From contig VXBP01001912.1 of the NCBI GenBank assembly GCA_013400115.1, forward strand, positions 46,142 through 110,141: a DNA stretch of 64,000 bases, in the 5' to 3' direction. Each line of letters starts with the position of its first letter. Position 1 is the first letter of the stretch. Under the pieces are notes generated by a model. The model worked only from the letters and a program-made list of their open reading frames with translations. It ran no database searches and was not told the origin of the DNA. This document shows positions 10,705-21,938 of the stretch, piece after piece. The DNA is from Rhinopomastus cyanomelas. Taxonomy: Eukaryota; Chordata; Aves; Bucerotiformes; Rhinopomastidae. Position numbers and translations under genes: made by a program.

Positions 10705-11090
10705 CAGAAAAGGTTAAATTTGGATAGTGACCTGGGTCTCTTGAGCTTGCAAAAAAGGAGACTGAGGGGTGACCCCTTTAATATTTATAAATATGTGAAG
10801 GGTGGGTGTCAGGAGGATGGAGCCAGGCTCTGCTCAGTGTCATCTACTGATAGGACAAGGGGCAATGGGTGTGAGCAGGAACATAGGAGGTTCCACATTA
10901 ATATGAGAAGGAACTTCTTCCCAGTGAGGGTGACAGAGCACTGGAAGGGGCTTCCCAGGAGTTCTGGAGTAGATGTCTGCCTGGCTATGTTCCTGTGTGA
11001 CTGGATCTAGGGGATCCTGCTGTGGTGGGGGGACTGGACTACATGATCTTTCGAGGTGTCTTCCAATCCCTAATGTTCTGGGATTCTCTA
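10705..11090 (+). mobile_element. group A CR1 3' fragment
   Basis: The frame 10693-11010 reads through most of the fragment: LGLLSLQKRRLRGDPFNIYK, then GGCQEDGARL, DRTRGNGCEQEHRRFHINMR and VRVTEHWKGLPR. It then loses the ESPSLE block through a small deletion before LCDWI. The 3' UTR has TTGGACTACATGATCTTTCGAGG-like sequence and a decayed octamer (TTCTGGGATTCTC). It is 5'-truncated to about 385 bp. Confidence 0.92.
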
Positions 11091-11667
11091 ACCAGTTACT
11101 GCCTGGGCAGCATGAATGAAGCCTGCAGACAGTCTGCTGAAGAATATTTGGTTGGACTTCCCAGCAAAGAGAGGCTAGGGATGGATGGAGACTACAAATT
11201 ACTTCTTAAAACTAAGACTGTGCATAACTCATGCATAAGAAGAGAATAAGAAGAGAATAACTCATCACAAGTAAAACAAACCTGTTACAGTCACATAGGG
11301 AAAGGGAAACAGTTCATCTTTTTCTTGCAAAATAAACTGTCTGGGAATTGTGGAGAGATTCTAAATGCAGAAGTTAGGGTTGTTTGGAATAGGAGAAATG
11401 TTTAAGATTAGAATTGTACTTTACATATAAAACTTCAGAACTTGAATATTTTTATAGAAATTTTGCCCAGGGACTTTTTATTACCTGCAGGTTTGTATTG
11501 GCAGCCAGAAGAGGATCCCTGCAACAAACTTTCAAGGACTTCCTCAAAATCTATTCTCTAAACAAACTGAGAATTACTTATAAATACAAATTAACAAGGC
11601 TTGAGTTTGTGAAAGTCTAAAACACCATTTATCCTAGAAAACCAGTTAATACACACTGGTTGCAGTG
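11091..11667. other. unassigned AT-rich DNA
   Basis: Nothing recognised. The tract 11330-11640 is AT-rich, with no gene-like frame beyond 75 codons. Confidence 0.5.
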
Positions 11668-11938
11668 AGCAAGGAGACAAGGGGAAATGGTTACAGACTT
11701 GAAGGGGAAAGATTGAGGTTGTACATGAAGAACAAATTCTTTCCTGTGAGGGCAGAGAGATGCTGGAACAGGTTGCCCAAGGAAGTTGTGGCTGCCTGAT
11801 CCCTGGAAGTGTTGAAGGCCAGGTTGGCTGAGCCCTGAGTAACCAGTTCTAGTGAAGGTGTCCCTGCCTCTGCAGGGGGTTGGAACTAGATGATCTTTAA
11901 GGTCCCTTTCAACCATGTCCATTCTATGATTCTATGAA
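11668..11938 (+). mobile_element. group E CR1 3' fragment
   Basis: A plus-strand CR1 starting at AGGAGACAAGGGGAAATGGTTA, then AAATTCTTTCCTGTGAGGGC, GGTTGCCCAAGGAAGTTGTG and AGATGATCTTTAAGGTCCC. It ends with the octamer tail ATTCTATGATTCTATGA. Coding frame is broken. The 3' half of 38774-39216 carries the same diagnostic sequence. Confidence 0.92.
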
Positions 11939-12384
11939 TAACCTTCAACTTATGCTTTAATGCACACTGAACATCATCTTGTTTACACATTTAGAGGTGC
12001 CCTCAAGCCCCAGGGCTCCAATAGGTCCTCCCAGCATGGCTCTGTCCCATTGTGGTGCATAGCTGGGAATGTACGGACCCCATAGGGTGCCAACAAAAAG
12101 AGAAAGGTGCTTACTTTTACTCCGAAAGTACACTGGAGTTGTTCTGAAGATAAAATGAAAAAACAAACCAAGATCAGTTGAGCTACCACCAGCTGGTCAT
12201 GATCTTCAGTAGTATGGTGGGTGCTACTTGTGTAGCAGTTTATGCAGCAGTTGCTGCACTGGCCATTCTTGCAGGACACCGTGGCTTCAGGTATGCAGAT
12301 TTTGCATATTCTGAAAACACAGTCAGGAGGAAGAAAAAGGGTGTTTAGCTTTGCCAGAGAGAGCTCTCAGGTGATGCTTTACAC
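11939..12384. other. unassigned DNA
   Basis: Nothing recognised between two CR1 copies. Confidence 0.5.
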
Positions 12385-12908
12385 AGATACACATAGGTCA
12401 TTAGGGGCTGGAAGGGACCTCCAGGGGTCATTGAGTCCAACCTCTCTACTCAAGGAGGATCATAAAACCTAACACAGGTCACACAGAAACATGGCCAGAG
12501 GGTCTTAAATTTCTACAGAGAAGGACACTGCACACCCTCCCCTGGGCAGCCCGTTCCAGTGCTCTGTAATCTTTACAGTAAAGAAATTTTTTCTCATATT
12601 GAGATAGAACTTCCTGTGCTCCGGCTGACACCCATTGTCCTCCATCCTATCACAGGGCACAAGTGAAAAGAGACTGTCTCTTTCTTCTTGACCCCCAGCC
12701 CTCATGAATTTGTAGACAGTGATTAATTCCCCTTATAACCTTCTCCTCTCCAAGCTGAAAAGTCCCAGGTCTCGTAATGTCTCCTCACAAGGCAAGTGCT
12801 TCAGTGCCCTAATCATCCTCAAGGTTCCTCTTGGACCTGCTCCAGCCCCCCGAATCTCTTTCTTGAAGTGAGGAGCCCAGCACTGCACTCAAGGGGAGGC
12901 CTCATTAC
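12385..12908 (-). mobile_element. CR1 3' fragment, moderately old
   Basis: On the minus strand this runs from the region upstream of LEK/LRG down to the 3' UTR at 12385-12440 (GGCTGGAAGGGACCTCCAGG). A frame at 12505-12705 keeps CDRMEDNGCQPEHRKFYLNM and FFTVKITEHWNGLPRGG. The 3' octamer tail is not clearly preserved. About 525 bp, 5'-truncated. Confidence 0.9.
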
Positions 12909-13785
12909 TCATCACTTTTGTGAAGTATCCACACTCCAGGATGAAATGAGAAGCTCAGTAACTGGTATTTAGAGCGGCCTAAATACCCTAACTCATTACG
13001 CAGGGAAGATTATCTCAGAACAGCATGTCATCTCCAAACAGGATTTTTATACAGTTTGAGATTCAGAACCATATTAGACTTAAGAACATCTCACCGTGGA
13101 CCAACATATTGTCACAGAATCTATTTTAAACTTTCAGAAGTGTCATTATCACTATTATATTGCTCATTACCTAAACTAATAAGAGCTCTAAGCACCTGCC
13201 AAGGTCATAGAGCCAGCACAAAAGGATCATTTAGCTATTCAGTTCAAAATACGCAAACTCTTTCAAGAGCTTCTTAAAAGGAAGATGGATCATTTTCTTG
13301 CAATTCAGCTCAGAGAGTTCTTTTGCTTTGTTTAAAAAGAACAAAGAATCATGTTTCAGAAGATTTGCCATCAGGCCAAGACTGAAAAACAAACGTAACA
13401 CTATGACCTGTGGTGGGACAGAAGGTGTAAAGGACCATTTTGTACATTTGGAGAGGATAAAGAGGAACTTTCACGTTAAATAAGACTAGAGTGAAGTCCA
13501 AACCATCAGAGCTCACGTCTTTCTTCACTTTTATAGACTTGGTCTCAGTTTAGTTTTAGCAAAGCCTCTGCATTTGATGTGGAGCTGGTAACTTTCAGGC
13601 AGCCCATAGCTACAACAATGGGGAAGGAAGGCAGGTGCAGGCAATAAGCAAACCCACACCTCTATGTGTTAGAGACAGAGGTCACACAGAGCCAGCATCA
13701 GTGTGTAAATCTGCCCTTAGCTGCAGAGCTGGTTGTGTAGGGATTTTCAAACGGGTGTCAGTGTCTGAAGGGAAAACAACCAATA
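12909..13785. other. unassigned AT-rich DNA
   Basis: No repeat or gene recognised. Several short frames show no homology that I can name. Confidence 0.5.
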
Positions 13786-13973
13786 GCCAGGGTGACACTG
13801 ATGTGTCAAGCAGGCCCGTGGGAGTTGGGGAGTCTCCCTCTCTGGAGACATTTAAAACCCGCCTGGACATGTTCCTGTGCGACTCGGTCTAGGGGGTCCT
13901 GCTCTGGCAGGGGGGATTGAACTGGATGATCTTCTGACGTCCCTTCCAATGTCTAATGTTCCATGATTCTGTG
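13786..13973 (+). mobile_element. short group A CR1 3' fragment
   Basis: It starts within the VTEHWN region in decayed form, then reads GESPSLETFKTRLDMFLCDS and stop. The 3' UTR is TTGAACTGGATGATCTTCTG and CCCTTCCAATGTCTAATG, with a two-octamer tail (TTCCATGATTCTGTG). About 190 bp. Confidence 0.88.
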
Positions 13974-15372
13974 TGATGCTGTGAAGACTCTCTGGATTAA
14001 AAGCCCTGAACACATTTGAAAGCAATTACTTTAGCTAAAGTGCTTAGGTAGGGTTGGGGAAAAAAAATCACATATGAATTGCTGGTGAAAAAACCCTTGA
14101 ACTTACTCAGTGTGGGGAAAAAAGGTAACAAGACATTTCATTCACCCCACACAAAACCACCCCAACCACACAAAAGACAGACATGCAGAGATATATGGCG
14201 AGTAAACACATGGTTCCTACATAACTGAGTCAAAACCTTAATGTCCAAACCCTAAAAAGGGAAAAGAGACCCCAACATTCCTGCTTCTACAGAACCCTGA
14301 CGTCCCTGAGGTTCTAACTCTCATGTCACAGATCCAGAGGGCGTTTTAAGTCCGTCTCTCTGTTCCAGGTGCTTTCCTCTGAAATGCCAATCCCTACAGT
14401 CCAAAACAAGAAGAAAACTCTCCATTTCAGCAACCTGTGAAAATCCAGGCAAAGCTTTCCTTCCACTGATCTTCAAGCTGCTGCATCCAGCTCAGTGAAC
14501 ATGTGCTCTCCCTCTGAGCACAGTTGAGAAGACAGAGTCCAGAAGAAAAAGAAGGGGATGAGGAGGGGCAGGAGCCAGAGCTTCAAACACACAAATTAAC
14601 TTTACACATTCACTCACCCTTTCCAAAACCCTAACAAAGATATCCTCAGATCTCCTGACCTACAGGAGGATGTATCTCCTCTTGAAGTGCAGTTTAACCA
14701 TGAGCATTCTCCCTGGGGCCTTCACAACCCTACTGTGAGAAGATCAGTCTGGCTACCACTAGTACAAAGTCTTCAGTCATGTGCTTTCCCTGCCCGAGGG
14801 GTCTTCTGAGCTCCTCTGCCACTATTGAAGATGAGGATGGGGTACTTCTCACACTAGCCATGCATACCCAGCAGCACTGCCTGGTAGTTTAAACCTAAGA
14901 CAAAACTTAATATCTGCAGAAGGAGTTGAATGGAGCTCCTGGCAGATGGAACATGTAATTGAGTTAGAGGATGTTGGGTGCTGGAAAGGGAGGAAAGCAT
15001 GTTTGGAAGTTGAAATTATTAGGAAGGAGCCTCCAAATACTGTGCCTTCACTTTGATTATCTGAAAATCATGGAGATAACCGTATTAACCCCAGCAGTGG
15101 CAGAGGGCACATTTTTAGAACAGCAGTAATCTGCATTTAAAATGTGTGAACACTAGGCAAATTAGCACATAGGCCACAGTGTTCAAAGGGTTAACTCATG
15201 CGGCTTCACTATACCAGTGTTTGGTTTCACTTCGTGATTCTGATCGATGAATTTAAAAGCCTGCTCCTATCAGCAGTCTTCTCTAATATTTATCAACTGG
15301 CCATGTTCAAGTCAACTCTTAACCTTCTCCTTGATAACTAATCTTTTGGAGCATGATGTCTTTCACATTCAT
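13974..15372. other. unassigned DNA, about 1.4 kb
   Basis: No CR1. The part around 14060-14700 (A-rich and CCCCACA-rich) could be an undated antisense LTR or other repeat, but I could not match it to a family. Confidence 0.45.
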
Positions 15373-15844
15373 ACTGCTGGAGAGTCCAGCGCGGAGCCAC
15401 AAAGATGATGAAGGGAGTGGAACATCTCCCTGATGAGGAAAGGCTGAGGGAACTGGGTCTCTTTAGCTTGGAGAAGAGGAGACTGAGGGGTGACTTCATT
15501 AAAGTTGATAAATATGTGAAGGGTGGGTGTCAGGAGGATGGATCCTGAGCTCTGCTGAGCTCTGCTGAGCAGCATCCAGTGAGAGGACAAGGTGCAATGG
15601 GTGTGAGCTGGAACATAGGAGATTCCACATCAATATGAGAAGGAACTTGTTCCAAGTGAGGGTGACAGAGCCCTGGAAGGGGCTGCCCAGGGGGGTGGTG
15701 GAGTCTCCTTCTCTGGAGATGTTTAAAACCTGCCTGGATATGTTCCTGTGTGACTGAATATAGGGGTTCCTGCTGTGGCAGGGGGACTGGACTACATGAT
15801 CTTTCAAGGTCCCTTCCAATCCCTAATGTTCCATGATTCTGTGA
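15373..15844 (+). mobile_element. group A CR1 3' fragment
   Basis: Opens at LLESPARSHKDDEG, the decayed LLERVQRRATKM block. It continues with the ERLRELGLFSLEKRRLRG equivalent, GGCQEDGS, the RFHINMRRNLF equivalent, ALEGAAQGGGGVSFSGD in a shifted frame, then the 3' UTR GGACTACATGATCTTTCAAG and an octamer pair. A local direct duplication (TGAGCTCTGC twice, about 15546-15566) lies inside the coding part. About 470 bp. Confidence 0.93.
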
Positions 15845-18364
15845 TCCCTTCAGCATCAAGGGCTGTAGAACTAGAAACAAACCAGAAACAAACCTCAGGG
15901 CTGTGTTCAGCACCTTGGCACACAGGCAGAGCTCAGCCTCCACGGCAATGGTGTGCATCCTCCTAGGTGCTTGCCCAAATCCAGTATTTGCTTGCTCTCT
16001 GAGCCTCATTAGCTTTTGGCCACTTTCTCTTCCCTTCGTCATTCTCTTCATACATTTCAAGTGAGAGTGCCAAATGAACAGGCAGTTTTTCAAACCTACC
16101 TGATGGCTGAGTATGAGGCAACAAGGGAAATATTAATTGGGAGTCTATCCTTCAGCATCCGTGACAGCAGGGCATAAAGAAAAAAGTCAGAGTAGGTGAT
16201 TTGCCTGGAAGCAAAATATGCTGCCACTGACTACAGCAAGTCACCTACTTTCACATACTGGACTTTGACTATTCTTTTAGGGTTTAGGGGAAATATTTTC
16301 CATGCATAAAAATATTTCCAGTCACGCAAAACACAAGAGTCCAAGTTCATCCACTTGTTCAGGGCAATACGTATGCCAACCTGCTTTGAATGGAGAACCA
16401 CTCACAAAACAACCAGGGACTATCATTGTGACCCCTTTATCGAGAGCTTGAAACACTCAGCTTCCTCTTTTGAGTAGTGATCAAATTTTAAACAACATGA
16501 GATGAGACTTCTGCAAGTATGGAAAGGTTTAACTGGGGACATAGACTGCTTCTCTCAAGGTACATGAGTTGATGCACAAGGTGTGTTGAACAAATAAGAG
16601 AAGCACAAGGGTTTTGGAGCAGTAGGGTGGTAGGGATTACCCAGAAAAATCAAGACGGTGTACAAATTCAAAGTTAGGGGGTTATTTTTCTTTTCCTTTT
16701 TATTAAGTTCCATGTTTCCAACTCCACCATCTGGGGTATCCCACGCGGGCTTTATACGGAACTCTTTAAAGAAGGATAATTATATATTTAGCAACAAGGC
16801 AGTACTTTTAATATTTCCTGTAATATATTTCTAAAGCCTCCCCATATGTTTGCAGGAGACTGTATCAAAGAGATAGTCAGTAGGAAACCAGGAATGTGCT
16901 AATAAAGCTGTGTGGGAGAAGAGCTTCCCAAAAGGATCTTAAACAGGAGACAGAAAATAATGGTGTTGTCCCTCTTTCATCATCTCGAGACAAGGAGCTG
17001 GTAGTGTTCGCTCGTGTCCAAGCATCTGTTTACAGGAACAAAGAAATCAGCCTCCAGTATAAGAAAAATGAGCCAAAGAGAGGCATATGAACTTGATGCA
17101 GTATCAGAGAAGAGGATCTATAGTTTCCCTCTTTAAAATCATAGCTTTAGGGCAGCAGCAGCTCCAAATGAGAATCAAGATGTGCGAGTTGCCCATCACG
17201 TTCCATTACTCTGAGGACAACTCCATGACCCACTCTGCAAGCCGCACAGGCCAGGCTAGCGCTAGCACCACAAGGAGCAGGACAGGAAGAAGTCTGCCCT
17301 AAATCTGGAAAGAGTTCGTGACCATTACCTGTTCAGAACCTCTTCAAGCACGACAAGAACAATGGTCAGAGCACAGATTATTTATTGAAGTGAGAGCATT
17401 TTGAGAGCTGGGAGGTGTAAAACTGAGCCTCTGGGAAAAAGAAACAACCAATAAATGAAGGAGTCAGCGAGAGCTGCTGTAAAAAGGAAATCAGTTCAAA
17501 GAATGTAAAGATGAAAAAGTCCTGCTAGGTCATGTAAGTTGCTGTCCCTTAGGAGTGCATGAGAGAGAGACAACAATAAAGAGTTCTGGGATAGAACATC
17601 ACACACTGACTGGGGTCACGGGTAGAAATCACAGAGAAAACTGGCTGCTGCCTCTAGGGAGAATCACTGCCCTGACCTCACTCAGGGGAACTGGCGAACC
17701 AGGGCTTGCTTAATCTTGGCACCTGCCTGTTACATCTCTCCTGGAAACAGCGTTTTGGAAAGCGAAGTCCAAGTGTCTGCCCTAAAGCTCTTCCTTTTTC
17801 GTTGCTGGTAAATAAAATCAAGTGAAAAAGTCGAGGGTAAGAGGACATCAGGTCAGAGGACATCAGGTCAGAGGTGAAACAGAAGGTGCTGATGGATTGG
17901 ATCCTTCTGGTCCAGCTACATCTCTAATTATTTGCAGGAACAGGTCAGTGACAACGGTACCAGCTGCATCCCTCAGAGGTGACAGAGCCTAGAAATGAGC
18001 AGCAGCAAAGAGAAATTGGAGAAAACAGAAGAAAAGAGAAATGACAACGATTGGAGAAACCCAGCTGAGTTTATGATAACCCAAGCAGTACTGGAAAATC
18101 AGAATGGTTTTCACAAATGTCTTGTAGGGAAAAGGAAAATGGCCAGAAAGGTGTTTCATTAATAAGCAAGAGGAAAATGAAACAACCACTACTTCTTCAA
18201 AGGCGGAATAATCTCCTTACTATAAATTTTTTTCCTCAAAGAAGAAGGAAACACAAAGAAAGCAGCAAAAGGGAAATAACAAGAATCCTATACTAATGGC
18301 CGTTAAGGTAGTGCAGGTCAGAGGAACAGCTGGAAATTTTTAATATCTCCTGTACTGATCAATC
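15845..18364. other. unassigned DNA, about 2.5 kb
   Basis: No CR1 detected. Contains a 15-bp direct duplication (GAGGACATCAGGTCA twice, 17841-17870). Frames of up to 71 codons have no family features. The end of this stretch may hold more of the ancient LINE that is recognisable from 18365, but I cannot extend the match with confidence. Confidence 0.45.
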
Positions 18365-18620
18365 AGCTGGCCCGGCTGCACTTGTCCTAAGGTGATGATG
18401 GAATTAGCCAGTTAATTTACTGAACCATTGGCAATTATTTTTGAAAGCCATGGAGAACTCTCAAAGTCCCAAAGGCTAGGAATAAAGCAAATATAGTATT
18501 GATTTACACAGAAACAAGAATGATCTTGGCAATTACTGTCCAGCACTTTTATTTTCAATCTCCAGTAAAATAAGGGACTGAGCCGTACAAAAAGAGCCGT
18601 TAGAAAACTTCAGGAAGGCA
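18365..18620 (+). mobile_element. ancient CR1/L3-like LINE reverse transcriptase fragment
   Basis: Highly diverged from the bird CR1 copies around it. In order it shows CCCGGCTGCACTTGTCCTAA, an LLNHWQLFLKAMENSQ stretch (the PLAIIFE-W equivalent), AKANIVLIY-like (the ANVVPIF equivalent) and, one frame over, NDLGNYCPA. This is the conserved GNYRP block of CR1-type RT. It resembles the amniote-wide old CR1/L3 class more than avian CR1. Both ends are uncertain and it may extend towards 18790. Confidence 0.6.
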
Positions 18621-18887
18621 TTGGACATACGGGCAACAAGTGGATGGGTTAAAGGAAGAACCCATTGCGCAGGGAGTGACTGATGTTTTATACATAGAAG
18701 ACTAAAATCAAGAGGTAAGGGATAACAGTAATGAGGTGGAAGCAGCAACCTCCTTTCAGCAGAGTGCTTCAGTGCAAGCTTAAATCCTGACGAGTAAGTT
18801 TGGAGCAACTACGGGATGAAAGTGCAGGCTTGTTGCATTCTCAAAGTTCAGCAATGAGCAGGAACTATTTGCTTCATCAAGACCTAC

Positions 18888-19171
18888 ATAGAATCATAGA
18901 ATCATTACGGATTGGAAGGGACCTCAAAATATCATCTAGTTCAATCCGCCTGCAACAGCAGGATCACCTAAACCAAGTCACACAGGAACCTATCCAGTCG
19001 GGTCTTGAGTATCTCCAGTGAGGGAGACTCCACAACCCCCCTGCGCAGCCTGTTCCAGTGCTCTGTCACTCTCACCATGAAGAAGTTCCTTCTCAGGTTG
19101 ATGTGGAACCTCTTATGTTCCAGCTTACAACCATTGCCCCTCGTCCTATCACTACATGACACCGAGAAGAG
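18888..19171 (-). mobile_element. group A CR1 3' fragment with open C-terminus
   Basis: The tail side is at 18888 (ATAGAATCATAGAATCATTA), followed by the 3' UTR GATTGGAAGGGACCTCAAAA. The minus-strand frame 19178-18968 is open and reads LFSVSCSDRTRGNGCKLEHK, then FHINLRRNFFMVRVTEHWNR, ESPSLEILKTRLDRFLCDLV and stop. Low divergence suggests a fairly young copy, 5'-truncated to about 285 bp. Confidence 0.94.
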
Positions 19172-19310
19172 CAAATGAAGAGTGCTCACCAACTCACTCC
19201 AGTTCTGATTCTGAGTAATACCTTCATTAGGGATGCAAAAGAGCTTGCAAAGAGCACACACAGGTACAAGAAGAGGAAGGACAAAACAACAGCAATACAT
19301 CTGTACCTAA

Positions 19311-19413
19311 AGAATCATAGAATCATAGAATCATTAGAGATTGGAAGGGACCTCAAAAGATCATCTAGTCCAATCTCCCCGCCACAGCAGGATCTCCTAG
19401 ACCAAGTCATACA
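19311..19413 (-). mobile_element. very short group A CR1 3' end
   Basis: About 100 bp. It has two to three octamers (AGAATCATAGAATCATAGAA), then the 3' UTR GATTGGAAGGGACCTCAAAA and GATCATCTAGTCCAATCTCC, ending at ACCAAGTCATACAG near the ORF2 stop. It sits 140 bp from another minus-strand group A copy and is an extreme 5' truncation. Confidence 0.93.
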
Positions 19414-19764
19414 GTCAGTTAAGGTTAGAAGGTTAGAAGGGACCACAGGAACAACTAGCCGCGAGACATAACAAAAGACAATTCATTATCAAACAAACCT
19501 TAACGCATCAGGGGGAAACAACCTGCCAAGATGCCATCCAAACAGAAGGAGAAACCCAGAACAAACAGTGTCAGGCATTTAAGTAGAACAAAACTGGACA
19601 GCAAACTGTTCAGTGCTAGCAAATGATGGATAAAAACTATGGGAAAGCCAGCAGACCTTAGTGAGGAGGCGTGATGGACCTTGTGAGAAACCTCATTAGG
19701 TGACAACCTCATTTGAATAACTGGAGTGGGTTCAAAAAGCAAAAGGCTAAATTTATTGAGGTGT
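19414..19764. other. unassigned spacer
   Basis: Begins with a short direct repeat (GGTTAGAA twice near 19419-19438). No gene or further repeat recognised. Confidence 0.5.
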
Positions 19765-20141
19765 CAGGGTCCTGCAGCTGAGGAGAGATTCTAACATTAA
19801 ACATCTGACTGAGAAGGGATCTTATTAATATCTAGAAATATCTGAGGGGTGGGTGTCAAGAGGAAGGGGCCGGTCTCTTTTCAGTGGTGCGAAATACTAG
19901 GTATAAGATAGAGTATAAGTTCCACCTCAACATGAGGAGAAATTTCATTACTGTGAAGGTGACAGAGCATTAGAACAGGCTTTCCAGAGAGGTTCTGGAG
20001 TCTCCTGCTCTGGAGACATTCAAAATCAGCCTGGACACAGCCCTGTGTGACATGATCTAGGTGATCCTGCTCTGGCAGGGAGGTTGGACTATATGATCTC
20101 TAGAGATCCCTTCCAAGCCCTGACATTCTGTGATTCAGTAT
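19765..20141 (+). mobile_element. old CR1 3' fragment
   Basis: A degraded plus-strand CR1: the GDLINI/YLRGGCQEEGAGLFS equivalent, FHLNMRRNFITVKVTEH, a single-base stop, VLESPALETFKISLDTAL-like sequence, and the 3' UTR TTGGACTATATGATCTCTAGAGATCCC with one octamer (TTCTGTGATTCAG). About 375 bp. Confidence 0.88.
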
Positions 20142-21499
20142 GTTTGTCATGGGTTGAGGCTGGGCTGGCCACAAGATGAATGACAGACTCAAATTAGGAC
20201 AGTCCAGCTGGGCTGTGGGATGACAGAACTTCATCTTACCATCCACCGCATGCCTTGTGCAGAGAAATCTGCAGAGTGGAGAATGAAGGCTGGGCACATG
20301 CAGTCACTTTTTCTGATGCCTGTAGGTCTGTTAAGGGCACAACTCTGACAAGAATCACAGCCCAAACACCTCCTCTGAAACAGAGTGAGGAGAGACACTC
20401 CATTGTACTTCTTACAAAAACAAAGCTCAGACTTGGCAGCTTAGAGCAAAGGGGAGCGATGCAGGTTGAAATAACACGTTCAAGGTTCTGAATCTGGGTT
20501 ACTCCAGCATTTTATGGGCATAAGAGATGACCTTTGAAATGGGCCCATGGACAATAATCTCCACAACCCTATCTGAGACAGGCACTAACTGCATGGCAGA
20601 TGTGTCTCTCATACCGGATGTTGAGATGAGGGTCCTTCAAGAATACTAAGTGTAACTACTGCAATTGTTTTCTTACTTTGTTTTACTAAAAGCAGTAGGA
20701 TTTTTTCCCTTTTAAATAATTTCCTGCATTTCTTGTCATCTTTCACTCAGATCATCCCAATTATTCATAATTAATCCTCACTATTTTTAATGCTCAACAC
20801 CTGTTTAAAGAATGCTCACTCCAGCCTTGAAAATGAATGACAAAGTAATTTGAAATAAAATTACAGGTGGGTAAAGGTGAGAAAATATTGGCAGAAAAAC
20901 ACAGACATTGGGGAACATGTGTGCCCCAGAAAATCTGATATATTAAATAGTGATATAACTGCTTGGCACGAGGCCACTGAGGTGGTCCGCTATAATTTCT
21001 AGTCCTCTGATTCAAATCAGACACTGGTCAGAGTTGACAGAAATCTTCATATCCATTAATGACCTCTGTGCTGTCAGCTCAGCTCCAGTTATTAGCAGAT
21101 AACAGTCCCAACAGGGTGTGGGCTCACCTACCTCACAGAGCAGCAGCTGCCTGGTTGCCAACGACTCTCTAATCCAGATGGGTATGAAATATCCTTTCAG
21201 CAGCTAAACATCAGCTCCCAGTTTGGGATGGAAACCTGTACCTGAATGATGTTGATAAAGAACACTGGGGCTATATTCACTCTCCAGCATTCTCCTTCAG
21301 AAGGGGATTTACCAGGGAGGCTACAAAAGACAAACGCACATCCTTCTGTCTGCTCCATCCTAACACCATCCTGTCCTGACGTGCTGTTGGAGAGCAGCTG
21401 TGCAGAAGCACAGTTTTGCATCTTTATCACAACTGCCAACCCCATTTCAGACTTTGAGGAGCAATACCCATAGTGGTTATACAGGCAAATCAAGAATAA
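20142..21499. other. unassigned DNA
   Basis: No CR1. The segment beginning TGTCATGGGTTGAGGCTGGG near 20146 is faintly like the start of some avian LTRs, but no LTR end, polyadenylation signal or second landmark was found. Confidence 0.45.
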
Positions 21500-21938
21500 C
21501 AGAGTCACAGAATGATTGAGGTGGAAAAGCCCCCTGACCTCATCCAGCCCAGACCAGGACCTAGCATCACAATAGTGGCCAGATCAGGGCACTAAGGGCC
21601 ACAACCAGGCTGTCTCAAACACCTCCGGGGATGGGGACTCCACCACTGCCCTGGGCAGTCTATTCCGGGCTCTGATCATCCTTTCCCTGAGGAAGGGCTT
21701 CCTAACATCCAAGCTAACCCTCCCCTAGCACGGCATCAGGCTCTGGCCTCTTGTCCTGGCACTGGTTGCCTGGGAGAAGAGTCTGACCCCCACCTGACTA
21801 CAATCTCCCTTCAGGGAGTTGTAGAGAGGAAGAAGGTCCCCCCGAGCCTCTTTTTCTCCAGGCTAAACACCCCCAGCTCCCTCCAGTCCCTTCTGCAGCC
21901 TCATTGCTCCTCTGGACCCGCTCCAGCACCAACAGGGG
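21500..21938 (-). mobile_element. group B CR1, left arm of a head-to-head pair
   Basis: Tail side at 21500 (AGAGTCACAGAATGATTGAG), then GCCCCCTGACCTCATCCAGC, CCACCACTGCCCTGGGCAGT, GGAAGGGCTTCCTAACATCC, AGTTGTAGAGAGGAAGAAGG and GCTCCTCTGGACCCGCTCCA. On the minus strand this runs from LEQRGA to the 3' end, with frame breaks. It abuts a plus-strand CR1 at 21939. Confidence 0.92.

Noticed and set aside
14060..14700. Possible antisense LTR or unknown interspersed repeat
   Set aside because: Composition is unusual (A-rich with CCCCACA words), but no terminal motif or family landmark could be identified.
15530..16093. 187-codon minus-strand frame
   Set aside because: Half of it is the antisense of the plus-strand CR1 at 15373-15844, and the rest shows no protein features.
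20146..20260. LTR-like start TGTCATGGGTTGAGGCTGGG
   Set aside because: Only a short, imperfect resemblance at one end. No polyadenylation signal, matching end or repeat structure.
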